NCBI RefSeq assembly: GCF_001612845.1
Contig: NZ_BDBF01000029.1
Location: 1 to 64,000, forward strand
DNA from: Nocardia elegans NBRC 108235
GTDB lineage: Bacteria; Actinomycetota; Actinomycetes; Mycobacteriales; Mycobacteriaceae
DNA length: 64,000 nt
Reading direction: 5' to 3'
Each line of letters opens with the position of its first letter. The first letter of the stretch is position 1. Both the position numbers and the translations under genes were made by a program. The notes under the pieces were generated by a model, which saw only the letters and a list, made by a program, of their open reading frames with translations, had not been told where the DNA came from and searched no databases. This document shows, piece after piece, positions 16,534 through 24,272 of this stretch.

Positions 16534-19329
16534 TCAGTGAGCCCGGGCGCGCAGCGGCGTCACCGCGGCCGCAGTGTCGAGCGGAATTTGCGGTGCGCTG
16601 TGGCGGATGCGCCTGCGCCGCAGCGCCTTCTCCGCCTCGATCGCGATCGGGATCAGCACCGACCAGCCGAGACAGGCCAGCCACTGGCCACCCGTCAGCG
16701 ATGTCGTCATCAGCAGATCCTGCAGGAAACCCAATTCCACGGCAAGCACGGTGACGACGACCGGGATCGACAAGATCTTCAGCGCACCGAGAATCGGTGC
16801 GGTGAAACCGGATTCGGGATCGCGGCGCATCGCCAGCCCGGCGAGGGCCGAACCCAGCGACAGCACCACGAAGGTCGTCGTCATCGGCACCGAGGCGGTG
16901 TCCGTACTCATCTCGCCGGGAGCCAGCAGCATGGCGGCAAGGGCGACCGCGAACTGCAGCACACCGTAGGCCAGCCACTGCGCGAACGCGGTCCGGTTGG
17001 CGATCGGCATCGCCGGATCGCGCGGCGGCTTGTTCATCAGATTCGCCGGCGGCGGGTCGGTCATGATGACGGCGACCGGGAACAGCGTGATGAAGAAGTG
17101 CTGGAACAGCACCATCAGCGGGGTCAGCGCGACGCCGTGGTTGATGTCGAAGATGCTGGCCACCAAGAACAGCAACACCAGGGAGAACAGTTTCGACATC
17201 TGATACCGGATGTAGGACACGATTTTGTCGTAGATGGCGCGGCCGAGGCGGATCGCGGTGATCAGCGTCCCGAAGTTGTCGTCGGTGAGTACCATCTTGC
17301 CGGCCTGTTTGGTGACCTCGCTGCCCGAACCCATCGCGACGCCGATATCGGCCTTCTTCAGCGCGGCGGCATCGTTGACCGCGTCACCGGTCATCGCCAC
17401 CACCGCGCCGCCGCGCTGCATCACGCCGGCCAGCCGCAGCTTGTCCTCGGGGGTCACGCGGCCGAACACGTGCAGATTCGGCAACGCCTCGGCCAACTGC
17501 TCATCGGTCATGGCTTGCAGTTCCGCGCCGCCGACCGCCCCCGGCCCCAGCCCGAGTTCGGCTCCGATCGCGGCGGCGGTGATCGCGTGGTCGCCGGTGA
17601 TCATGCGCACGTCGATCCCTGCCTCGTGGGCGATGCGCACCGATTCGACCGCCTCGGGCCGCAACGGGTCGATGATGCCGACCATGCCGACGAAGGTGAG
17701 ATCTTCGACCAGCGACATGGGATCGGCCCGCGCGGGGTCCTCCTGGCCGTCGAGGATCCGGACGGCGAAGGCGAGAACGCGCAGTCCCTGCTCCGACATG
17801 CTGCGCATCGCGGCGGTGATCTCGGCGCGCGCCTCGTCGATCGGCACCTCGGTGCGGCCCGGGCGGTAGGCGCTCGCGCAGCGGGCCAGGACCATATCCG
17901 GTGCGCCCTTGACCAATTCGACGAATCGAGTCCGATCGTCGACGCGCAGATGGTGGAAGGTGGCCATGAATTTGTAGGCCGAGTCGAAGGGCACCGCGGC
18001 GACGCGCGGGTAGGCGCGGCGGGTGAGGGGAGCGTCGACGCCCAGCTTGGCCGCCAGCACCACCAGGGCGGCCTCGGTCGGATCGCCGACCACCTCTCCG
18101 GTGTCGGACACGGTGGCGTCGCTGTCCAGGCACAGACCATAGGCGAGCAGGGTGAAATCCGGGACGCCCGCACCGGCGGCCTCGGTGACCGTTCCGGATG
18201 TGCTGTAGCCCTCTCCGGTCACGCCGTACCAGCGGCAGTGGAAGAACAGCGATCGCACCGTCATCTGGTTCATGGTCAGGGTGCCGGTCTTGTCCGAGTT
18301 GATCGCGCTGGTCGCGCCCAGCGTCTCGACATCGGTGAGGTTCTTGACCACGGCCTTGGCGTCGGCGAGGCGGCGGGCGCCGTAGGCCAGCATCGCCTGG
18401 ACGAAGGTCGGCAGCCCGGTGGGAATCGCGGAGACGCCCATCGAAATGCCCAGCAGCAGTACCGCTGTCACATCCTGACCGCGCAGCGCGCCGATCACCA
18501 CGATGATCGCCACCGCCGTCCACGCGATCACCCCGAGCAGTTTCGTCAGCGAATCCAGCTCCCGCTGCAGCGGTGATCTCGACGGGGGGACCGCCGACAG
18601 CATGGACGCGATCCGGCCCATCTCGGTGTTCATCCCGGTGTCGGTGACCACCATGGTGGCGGTCCCCCGGGTGACCGAGGTGTTCTGATAAACCATGTCC
18701 CCGCGGTCGCCGAGCGGCACGTCCGCCGCGGCTAGAGTGCCGGGATCCTTGGCCACGGGGGCGCTTTCACCGGTGAGCGCGGCCTCCTGGGTCTCCAGCG
18801 TCGCGGACGTGACGAGCCGGCCGTCGGCGGGGACGATATCGCCCGCTTCGAGCTGGACGATATCGCCGGGCACCAGCTCGAGCGCGTCGAGCTGGGCCAG
18901 CACTCCGTCGCGCACCACCCGCGCCTGCGGCGACTGCATCTTCGCCAGCGCGTCCACGCTCGCGCGCGCCACGAGTTCCTGCCGCGTGCCGAGTACGACG
19001 TTGAGCACGACCAGCACCGCGACCACGACGGCCGTCGGAATCTCGCCGATGACGACGCTGACCACCACCACCGCGACCAGCATCAGGTTCATCGGATCCC
19101 GGAGCTGTCGCAGCGCGACGGCCCACGGCGCCGGTGCGGGCTCGGCTGCTATCTCGTTGGGGCCGTAGCGTTTACGCCGCTGCTCGGCCGAGGCGGTGGT
19201 GAGTCCGGCGTGCCGGTCAGAGGACAGCGCGGTCACCACCGCGTCGGCGTCGCGGGCGTGCCAATCGGCAGGTTGGGATGCCGGTGCACCGGCCGACGGA
19301 TTCCGGGGCACCGCTTGTGTGTCCGCCAT
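16534..19329 (-). CDS. P-type ATPase, P2/P3-like cation pump
   Basis: 931 residues. An N-terminal cation-ATPase domain (TASAEQRRKRYGPNEIAAEP) is followed by the actuator motif TGES (186-189), the phosphorylation site DKTGTLT with Asp345, and a hinge of the form MTGDAVNDAAALKKADIGVAMG. About ten transmembrane helices are present. Two motifs differ from common calcium pumps: IPTGLP (301-306) replaces PEGLP in helix M4, and Asn-Ser precedes DKTGT where Cys-Ser is usual. The transported ion therefore cannot be named. GAGAGGA lies 8 bases before the ATG. PPK2 is 31 bp upstream and SulP 9 bp downstream. Confidence 0.93.
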   Translation of the reverse strand: MADTQAVPRNPSAGAPASQPADWHARDADAVVTALSSDRHAGLTTASAEQRRKRYGPNEIAAEPAPAPWAVALRQLRDPMNLMLVAVVVVSVVIGEIPTAVVVAVLVVLNVVLGTRQELVARASVDALAKMQSPQARVVRDGVLAQLDALELVPGDIVQLEAGDIVPADGRLVTSATLETQEAALTGESAPVAKDPGTLAAADVPLGDRGDMVYQNTSVTRGTATMVVTDTGMNTEMGRIASMLSAVPPSRSPLQRELDSLTKLLGVIAWTAVAIIVVIGALRGQDVTAVLLLGISMGVSAIPTGLPTFVQAMLAYGARRLADAKAVVKNLTDVETLGATSAINSDKTGTLTMNQMTVRSLFFHCRWYGVTGEGYSTSGTVTEAAGAGVPDFTLLAYGLCLDSDATVSDTGEVVGDPTEAALVVLAAKLGVDAPLTRRAYPRVAAVPFDSAYKFMATFHHLRVDDRTRFVELVKGAPDMVLARCASAYRPGRTEVPIDEARAEITAAMRSMSEQGLRVLAFAVRILDGQEDPARADPMSLVEDLTFVGMVGIIDPLRPEAVESVRIAHEAGIDVRMITGDHAITAAAIGAELGLGPGAVGGAELQAMTDEQLAEALPNLHVFGRVTPEDKLRLAGVMQRGGAVVAMTGDAVNDAAALKKADIGVAMGSGSEVTKQAGKMVLTDDNFGTLITAIRLGRAIYDKIVSYIRYQMSKLFSLVLLFLVASIFDINHGVALTPLMVLFQHFFITLFPVAVIMTDPPPANLMNKPPRDPAMPIANRTAFAQWLAYGVLQFAVALAAMLLAPGEMSTDTASVPMTTTFVVLSLGSALAGLAMRRDPESGFTAPILGALKILSIPVVVTVLAVELGFLQDLLMTTSLTGGQWLACLGWSVLIPIAIEAEKALRRRRIRHSAPQIPLDTAAAVTPLRARAH

Positions 19330-19360
19330 AACGCTCGTCCTCTCCCTCGGCTCGCAACTC

Positions 19361-20263
19361 TCAGTACGGCGTCGGAATCCAGTGCAGCGGCTGCGGTGGG
19401 ACGCGATAGCCGTTCGCGCTCTGCCGATCCGGTAGCACGACCTGCGGCCGATCGAGCGGCTCGTAGTCGATCCGGCCGAGGAGGTGGCTTATGATGTTGA
19501 GCCGGCCGCGCTTCTTGTCGTCGGTGTTCGCGATATACCAGGGCGCCCAGCCGGTGTCGGTGAAGTGGAACATCTCGTCCCGTGCCCGCGAATAGTCGTA
19601 CCAGCGGTTGTAGGAGCGCAGATCCAGATCCGACAGTTTCCAGATCTTGCGGGGGTCGTCGATGCGGCTCTGCAGCCGCCGCGTCTGCTCGTCCTGACCG
19701 ACCTCCAGCCAGTACTTCAGCATGATGACGCCCGAGTCGACGATCTCGCGTTCCACCGTCGGAATCAGCTCGAGGAAGTGCCGGGCCTGCTCGTCGGTGC
19801 AGAAACCCATCACCCGTTCGACTCCGGCCCGGTTGTACCAGCTGCGGTCGAAGATGACGACCTCGCCGGCAGCCGGCAGATGCGGCAGATAACGCTGGAT
19901 GTACATCTGCGACTTCTCCCGCTCGGTGGGAGCAGACAGGGCGACGACCCGGAACACCCGTGGGCTCACTCGTGCGGTGATGGCCTTGATGACTCCGCCC
20001 TTACCGGCCGTGTCGCGGCCCTCGAAGACGAGGCAGATCCGCGCGCCGGAGGCCTTCGCCCACTCCTGCAGTGCGACCAGTTCGGCCTGCAACGGCCGCA
20101 GTAGGCGCCGGTATTCCTTGTTCGATATCGGCTCGTTCGCCGCTGTGGGTTCTCGCGCGCCGGACAGCTCCGCCGGGCGTCGCGGCGGACGGTGGGAACG
20201 CTCGGTGAGCGTGTTCCCCGGGTTGTCGGCCCGGCGCTTGCCGTGGCGGGACTTCTTCCCCAC
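19361..20263 (-). CDS. ppk2: polyphosphate kinase 2 family protein
   Basis: 300 residues. PPK2 enzymes transfer phosphate between polyphosphate and nucleotides. The Walker A motif EGRDTAGKGG is at 81-90, the Walker B/lid region FDRSWYNRAGVERVMGF begins near residue 138, and DKKRGRLNIISHLL is near the C-terminus. The first 45 residues are basic and probably disordered. Length and the single PPK2 domain suggest class I (one-domain). Co-transcription with a P-type ATPase suggests local nucleotide regeneration, but that is an inference. Confidence 0.92.
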   Translation of the reverse strand: MGKKSRHGKRRADNPGNTLTERSHRPPRRPAELSGAREPTAANEPISNKEYRRLLRPLQAELVALQEWAKASGARICLVFEGRDTAGKGGVIKAITARVSPRVFRVVALSAPTEREKSQMYIQRYLPHLPAAGEVVIFDRSWYNRAGVERVMGFCTDEQARHFLELIPTVEREIVDSGVIMLKYWLEVGQDEQTRRLQSRIDDPRKIWKLSDLDLRSYNRWYDYSRARDEMFHFTDTGWAPWYIANTDDKKRGRLNIISHLLGRIDYEPLDRPQVVLPDRQSANGYRVPPQPLHWIPTPY

Positions 20264-20275
20264 GTACTCGTCTCC

Positions 20276-20536
20276 TCAGATGACCGTCACTGCGCGCGTG
20301 CCGCGCGGACGGGTGCGAGACGCAGGTGCCGGTGTTCCTGCGGCCCGGATGCTGATCGATTGCCGAGCTGCCTTCTCGACGAGCAGAGGGACGAAGTCGT
20401 GTACTCGCGCATCGGAGAAGCGCTTATGGATGTCGCGCACGATGAGTTCTATGTCCCCGGGCGGGACGGACGGGTGACGCGCGATCAGTCGCTCGATGAC
20501 TTGTTCGACCTGAATCAATTCCTCATCGCCGGTCAT
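20276..20536 (-). CDS. small three-helix-bundle dimerization domain protein
   Basis: 86 residues. Residues about 5-55 form amphipathic helices with the signature IVRDIHKRFSDARVHDFVPLLVEKAAR, as in the actinobacterial 'three-helix bundle dimerization' proteins. A low-complexity basic tail follows. The same module occurs at the N-terminus of the protein at 56571-58529. ATG at 20534-20536 overlaps the stop of an upstream 30-codon ORF and has no good ribosome site of its own. The stop is 12 bp before PPK2. Confidence 0.7.
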   Translation of the reverse strand: MTGDEELIQVEQVIERLIARHPSVPPGDIELIVRDIHKRFSDARVHDFVPLLVEKAARQSISIRAAGTPAPASRTRPRGTRAVTVI

Positions 20537-20625
20537 CGGTCTATCGTCTGCCCGGCGGCGATGGTCGTCAAGGCACGAATCGGGCGCGAAATTCGACCGC
20601 GCCTTGCTCTTTCGTGATTCGTCAT
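20533..20625 (-). CDS. 30-residue basic small ORF coupled to the dimerization gene
   Basis: ATG at 20623-20625, stop TGA at 20533-20535 overlapping the next ATG as ATGA. A strong ribosome site, GGAGG, ends about 5 bases upstream of its ATG. The peptide starts MTNHERARRGRISRP and is rich in Arg. No family is recognised. The good ribosome site and the stop-start overlap favour a real coupled small ORF or leader over chance, but no homology supports it. Confidence 0.45.
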   Translation of the reverse strand: MTNHERARRGRISRPIRALTTIAAGQTIDR

Positions 20626-21051
20626 ATCCACCTCCAGTGGCGGTTCCCTGTCGTGCCGTCTGATCTGCGGTGTTCGTCTTTATACGCAGAGTTCGTGGCG
20701 ATCGGACGCGGCCGACGCGGATCGGAGTAAAGGGGTCGCGTCCGGTGGCGATCGGCGAAACTTGATCGGATTTCGGCTACTTCGATCGGGTACGACGAAA
20801 CGGAAAACAATCGACCGCATCAGGTGCAATCGCAATTCGAGAACGAATATCTGAAACGAGGTGACATTCGCCTCTGGCACCGCTCGGACACGGATGTTCC
20901 GCCGCTTCGGGTGGCGGTGGCGTTCGGCGAATCTCGCGGGGTCCGCGCAACGCGAATCGTCAATTAGCGATGAAGTTGCCGATGCTCGTCTTCGTGGGCT
21001 GGTTCGATGCTGCCACCCGGCGCTGCTCGCCCGCTGTGCCCGGGCGCTTCC
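20626..21051. other. intergenic region, 426 bp
   Basis: No convincing gene was seen. The region is less GC-rich than its neighbours (for example near 20780-20850) and lies between two minus-strand genes, so it should hold the promoter of the kinase/ATPase operon and the 3' end of the endonuclease V transcript. I saw no DosR-type box and no strong hairpin. Confidence 0.5.
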
Positions 21052-21723
21052 CTAGCCGCGAGCGACGGTGTCGCGCAACAGTGTTCGGCACAGATGGTCG
21101 GCGCGGCGGGTGGTTTCCGGCTGGCGGTACTTCGGTGCGAGCGCGAGAACCTGGGCGCATGCGGTGTCGAGGGAGATGCGATGGCCCACCGACACGTACA
21201 CCGGTTTGATCCCGGGCTGGGTGCGCAGCGCCCGGCCGACCACCTCGCCGTCCACCGTGATGTCGGATACCGAACCCCGCGCGGCATCGGGCTCGTCGCA
21301 TCGACCCCACACCGTCTTGGCGACGCCGATCGACGGCAGGCCGGTCAGCACCCCCAGATGGCACGCCAGCCCGAAGCGTCGCGGGTGGGCGATGCCCTGG
21401 CCGTCGCAGACCAGCAGGTCGGGCGTGGTCTCGAGGCGTTCCAGCGCGGCCAGGGTGGTCGGCAGTTCCCGGAACGCGAGCAGGCCGGGCACGTACGGAA
21501 ACCGCGTCGTGCCGCGGGCGACGGCGGTGTCGACGGTCGCCAACGTGTCGATATCGAGGACCACGACGGCGGCGACGACCGCGCCGGACTCGGCGTATGC
21601 CGAATCCAGGCCCGCGACGGTGCGAAATCGCGGCGGCCGCGGGTCGTGGGTGAGCACCGAATCGCGCAATCGTTCCTGCAGTGCCGCAGCCGCTTCCGGG
21701 TCGGCGGGCAGTTCGGGAGTCAT
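21052..21723 (-). CDS. nfi: endonuclease V (deoxyinosine-specific)
   Basis: 223 residues. Cleaves DNA 3' of deoxyinosine for repair of adenine deamination. Signatures: RTVAGLDSAYAESGAVVAAV with the first metal Asp, RFPYVPGLLAFRELP, LVCDGQGIAHPRRFGLACHLGV and SIGVAKTVWG. The C-terminal GIKPVYVSVGHRISLDTA carries the conserved SxGH region. ATG at 21721-21723 (MTPELPADPEAAAALQERL) fits the family N-terminus. A GTG at 21733-21735, two bases after the stop of an 11-codon ORF, is a possible alternative. Confidence 0.92.
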   Translation of the reverse strand: MTPELPADPEAAAALQERLRDSVLTHDPRPPRFRTVAGLDSAYAESGAVVAAVVVLDIDTLATVDTAVARGTTRFPYVPGLLAFRELPTTLAALERLETTPDLLVCDGQGIAHPRRFGLACHLGVLTGLPSIGVAKTVWGRCDEPDAARGSVSDITVDGEVVGRALRTQPGIKPVYVSVGHRISLDTACAQVLALAPKYRQPETTRRADHLCRTLLRDTVARG

Positions 21724-21737
21724 CGCCAGGCGCACGG

Positions 21738-21773
21738 TCAGCGCCGCCCGACACGTGGTCGCGGGATGTACAT
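21738..21773 (-). CDS. 11-codon leader ORF upstream of endonuclease V
   Basis: ATG at 21771-21773, stop TGA at 21738-21740; peptide MYIPRPRVGRR. It has the best ribosome site of the neighbourhood, AGGAGG at 21783-21788, 9 bases before the ATG, whereas the endonuclease gene has none. The stop is 2 bases before an in-frame GTG and 14 bases before the ATG of nfi. It may work by coupling; it could also be chance. Confidence 0.35.
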   Translation of the reverse strand: MYIPRPRVGRR

Positions 21774-22064
21774 CCGGTGAATCCTCCTGAACGCGGCGGT
21801 GCTGGCCGGTCTTCGGCTCGTCCACGGTAACCACCTCGGCATCCGAGCGGAAAGATGCGGATGACCGGGCATACCGGGTGGGCCGGGCAGCTCGGCCCGG
21901 CGACGGTACGGTCCTGGTCACAGTCGTTCGGCGGTGGTGGCGGACCTGAGTGCGTCGTTCACCGGGCGGGGTGTCGGTGCTCTCACAGGTCGCTCTCATA
22001 CCGCCCGCACTAGACTCGGCAACGAACGGGTGCACCAGACGCAGACGAAAGTAGGCAGCCGAAC
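21774..22064. other. divergent intergenic region between nfi and ispG
   Basis: About 290 bp with no supported gene beyond the short leader ORF of nfi. It should hold both divergent promoters. The nfi frame stays open to 22035, but the added residues (poly-basic, Ser/Thr-rich) have no endonuclease V character and were not included. Confidence 0.45.
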
Positions 22065-23222
22065 GTGAGCACAGCCATCACCCTGGGGATGCCGGCCGCA
22101 CCGGCGGCGGTCCTCGCACCGCGGCGTAAGACGCGCCAGCTGATGGTGGGCACGGTGGGAGTGGGCAGTGATCACCCCATCTCCGTCCAGTCGATGACCA
22201 CGACCAAGACCCACGACGTGAACGCCACGCTGCAGCAGATCGCGGAACTGACCGCCTCGGGCTGTGACATCGTGCGCGTGGCCTGCCCGCGGCAGGAGGA
22301 CGCCGACGCGCTGCCGATGATCGCGAAGAAGTCGCAGATCCCGGTGATCGCGGACATCCACTTCCAGCCCCGCTACATCTTCGCCGCGATCGACGCCGGC
22401 TGTGCCGCCGTGCGCGTCAATCCGGGCAACATCAAGGAGTTCGACGGCCGGGTCAAGGAGGTCGCCAAGGCCGCCGGCGCCGCCGGGATCCCGATCCGGA
22501 TCGGCGTGAACGCGGGCTCGCTGGACAAGCGCATGCTCGAGAAATACGGCAAGGCCACCCCCGAGGCGCTGGTGGAGTCGGCGCTGTGGGAGGCGAGCCT
22601 GTTCGAGGAGCACGGCTTCGGCGATATCAAGATCTCGGTCAAGCACAACGATCCGGTGGTCATGGTCGAGGCGTACCGGCAGCTGGCCGCACAGTGCGAC
22701 TACCCGCTGCACCTGGGCGTCACCGAGGCCGGGCCGGCCTTCCAGGGCACGATCAAATCGGCGGTGGCCTTCGGCGCCCTGCTCAGCGAGGGCATCGGCG
22801 ACACCATCCGGGTCTCGCTGTCCGCGCCGCCCGCCGAGGAGGTCAAGGTCGGCGGGCAGATCCTGCAGTCGCTGAACCTGCGTCCGCGCAAACTCGAGAT
22901 CGTGTCCTGCCCGTCCTGCGGACGTGCGCAGGTCGACGTCTACTCCCTCGCCAACGCGGTCACCGCGGGTCTGGAGGGCCTCGAGGTGCCGCTGCGGGTG
23001 GCGGTCATGGGCTGTGTGGTCAACGGTCCGGGTGAGGCTCGTGAGGCCGATCTGGGTGTCGCCTCCGGTAACGGCAAGGGCCAGATCTTCGTGAAGGGCG
23101 AGGTCATCAAGACCGTGCCGGAACACCAGATCGTGGAGACACTGATCGAAGAGGCCATGCGCATCGCCGACGAGATGGGTACCGACGCCGAGAACGGCGA
23201 GCCCGTCGTGACCGTCGGCTGA
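22065..23222 (+). CDS. ispG: 4-hydroxy-3-methylbut-2-en-1-yl diphosphate synthase
   Basis: 385 residues. [4Fe-4S] enzyme of the MEP pathway. TIM-barrel motifs include VGVGSDHPISVQSMTTTKTHD and IPVIADIHFQPRYIF. The cluster ligands are in EIVSCPSCGRAQVDVY and in VMGCVVNGPGEAREADLGVA, giving the usual CxxC plus one Cys. GTG at 22065 starts MSTAITLGMP. With dxr it supplies isoprenoid precursors, including those for the hopanoid operon of this window. Confidence 0.96.
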   Translation: MSTAITLGMPAAPAAVLAPRRKTRQLMVGTVGVGSDHPISVQSMTTTKTHDVNATLQQIAELTASGCDIVRVACPRQEDADALPMIAKKSQIPVIADIHFQPRYIFAAIDAGCAAVRVNPGNIKEFDGRVKEVAKAAGAAGIPIRIGVNAGSLDKRMLEKYGKATPEALVESALWEASLFEEHGFGDIKISVKHNDPVVMVEAYRQLAAQCDYPLHLGVTEAGPAFQGTIKSAVAFGALLSEGIGDTIRVSLSAPPAEEVKVGGQILQSLNLRPRKLEIVSCPSCGRAQVDVYSLANAVTAGLEGLEVPLRVAVMGCVVNGPGEAREADLGVASGNGKGQIFVKGEVIKTVPEHQIVETLIEEAMRIADEMGTDAENGEPVVTVG

Positions 23223-23330
23223 CCGCCGGACGCGGACAGGGGAGCGGGCGTGTTGCGCGCCGGGCGCATTCTGCCCTTGGAGCCGAGCAAAGCCCCCGCA
23301 CGCAGGCGTCGTTCATGGCAGGCTGGGAGC

Positions 23331-24191
23331 GTGCGGAGTGTGCTGGAACCGTCGCGCCGGTCACGGATTTCCGGTGCTCGTCAGCTCGCGGATCGCGATC
23401 TGGCGCAGGTGCTGGAAGTGCTGGACACCGATCCGGTGGCCGGGTGCATGGTTGCCGCGCGCCTGCAGGAATACGGCCTGGACAACCGCGGCGGCGGGGA
23501 ACTGTGGACGCGGGGTACCCCGGCGGATTCGCTGTGTTTCTCCGGCGCCAATCTGGTGCCGTTGCGCGGAACGACCGACGATATGCGCGCCTTCGCCGAC
23601 CGCGCGGCCCGCTGGCCGCGGGTGTGCTCCTCGGTGGTGGGCCGCCAGGAACTGGCGCTGCCGCTGTGGGAGACGCTGGAACAGCGGTGGGGTCCGCCGC
23701 GTGAGATCCGCGCCGATCAGCCGCTGCTGGCCCTCGACGGCCGGGCCCACGCCATCCCCGATCCGAAGGTGCGTCGCGTGCGCAGCGACGAGCTGGAACG
23801 GTATCTGGTCGCCGCGGTCGCGATGTTCACCGAGGAGATCGGCGTCGATCCGCGGGCCGGCGACGGCGGGCGCGGATACCGGCGCCGGGTGGCGAGCCTC
23901 ATCGAGGCGGGCCGCGCGTGGGCGCGCTTCGAGGACGGTCAGGTCGTCTACAAGGCCGAGGTCGGGGCGATGTCGCGGCGGACCGGTCAGATCCAGGGCG
24001 TGTGGGTCCATCCGCAGTGGCGCGGTCGCGGTCTCGGCACCGCCGGGACGGCCGCGGTCGCCGACGCGGTGGTCGCGGCCGGGCGCACCGCGAGCCTGTA
24101 CGTGAACTCCTACAATGAGGTCGCCCGCCGCGCGTACGCCAAGGTCGGCTTCCATCAGGTCGCGACATTCGCGACGATTCTCGTGGACTGA
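23331..24191 (+). CDS. GNAT-family acetyltransferase with N-terminal DUF4081-like domain
   Basis: 286 residues from the GTG at 23331, chosen because GGGAG lies just upstream; the frame opens earlier at 23250. The N-terminal 120 residues resemble DUF4081 and the C-terminal half is a GNAT fold with the acetyl-CoA loop VWVHPQWRGRGLGTAGTAAV and SLYVNSYNEVARRAYAKVGF. It follows ispG by about 110 bp, as Rv2867c follows gcpE in M. tuberculosis. The acceptor is unknown. Confidence 0.85.
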   Translation: MRSVLEPSRRSRISGARQLADRDLAQVLEVLDTDPVAGCMVAARLQEYGLDNRGGGELWTRGTPADSLCFSGANLVPLRGTTDDMRAFADRAARWPRVCSSVVGRQELALPLWETLEQRWGPPREIRADQPLLALDGRAHAIPDPKVRRVRSDELERYLVAAVAMFTEEIGVDPRAGDGGRGYRRRVASLIEAGRAWARFEDGQVVYKAEVGAMSRRTGQIQGVWVHPQWRGRGLGTAGTAAVADAVVAAGRTASLYVNSYNEVARRAYAKVGFHQVATFATILVD

Positions 24192-24272
24192 GCGCGCGGG
24201 TTTTCTCGCCCACCGTGCAAAACGAGTGTGTCGCAACGTTTACCAGCGACCGGCTGGCTACCATCGGTGGCG

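Noticed and set aside
15982..18576. 864-codon open frame on the plus strand
   Set aside because: It is antisense to the SulP and P-type ATPase genes, its product is His/Gln/Arg/Asp-rich with no domain, and high-GC third-position bias explains long antisense frames.
20622..20810. 62-codon minus-strand frame in the intergenic region
   Set aside because: No ribosome site, composition unlike its neighbours and no domain; the 30-codon ORF in the adjacent frame has better initiation signals.
20626..21051. DosR-type box upstream of the PPK2/ATPase operon
   Set aside because: Looked for because such genes occur in dormancy regulons, but no match to GGGACT-type dyads was seen.
21724..22035. Extended N-terminus of endonuclease V
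   Set aside because: The extra 104 codons have no family similarity and a basic, Ser-rich composition; the family N-terminus begins near 21723.
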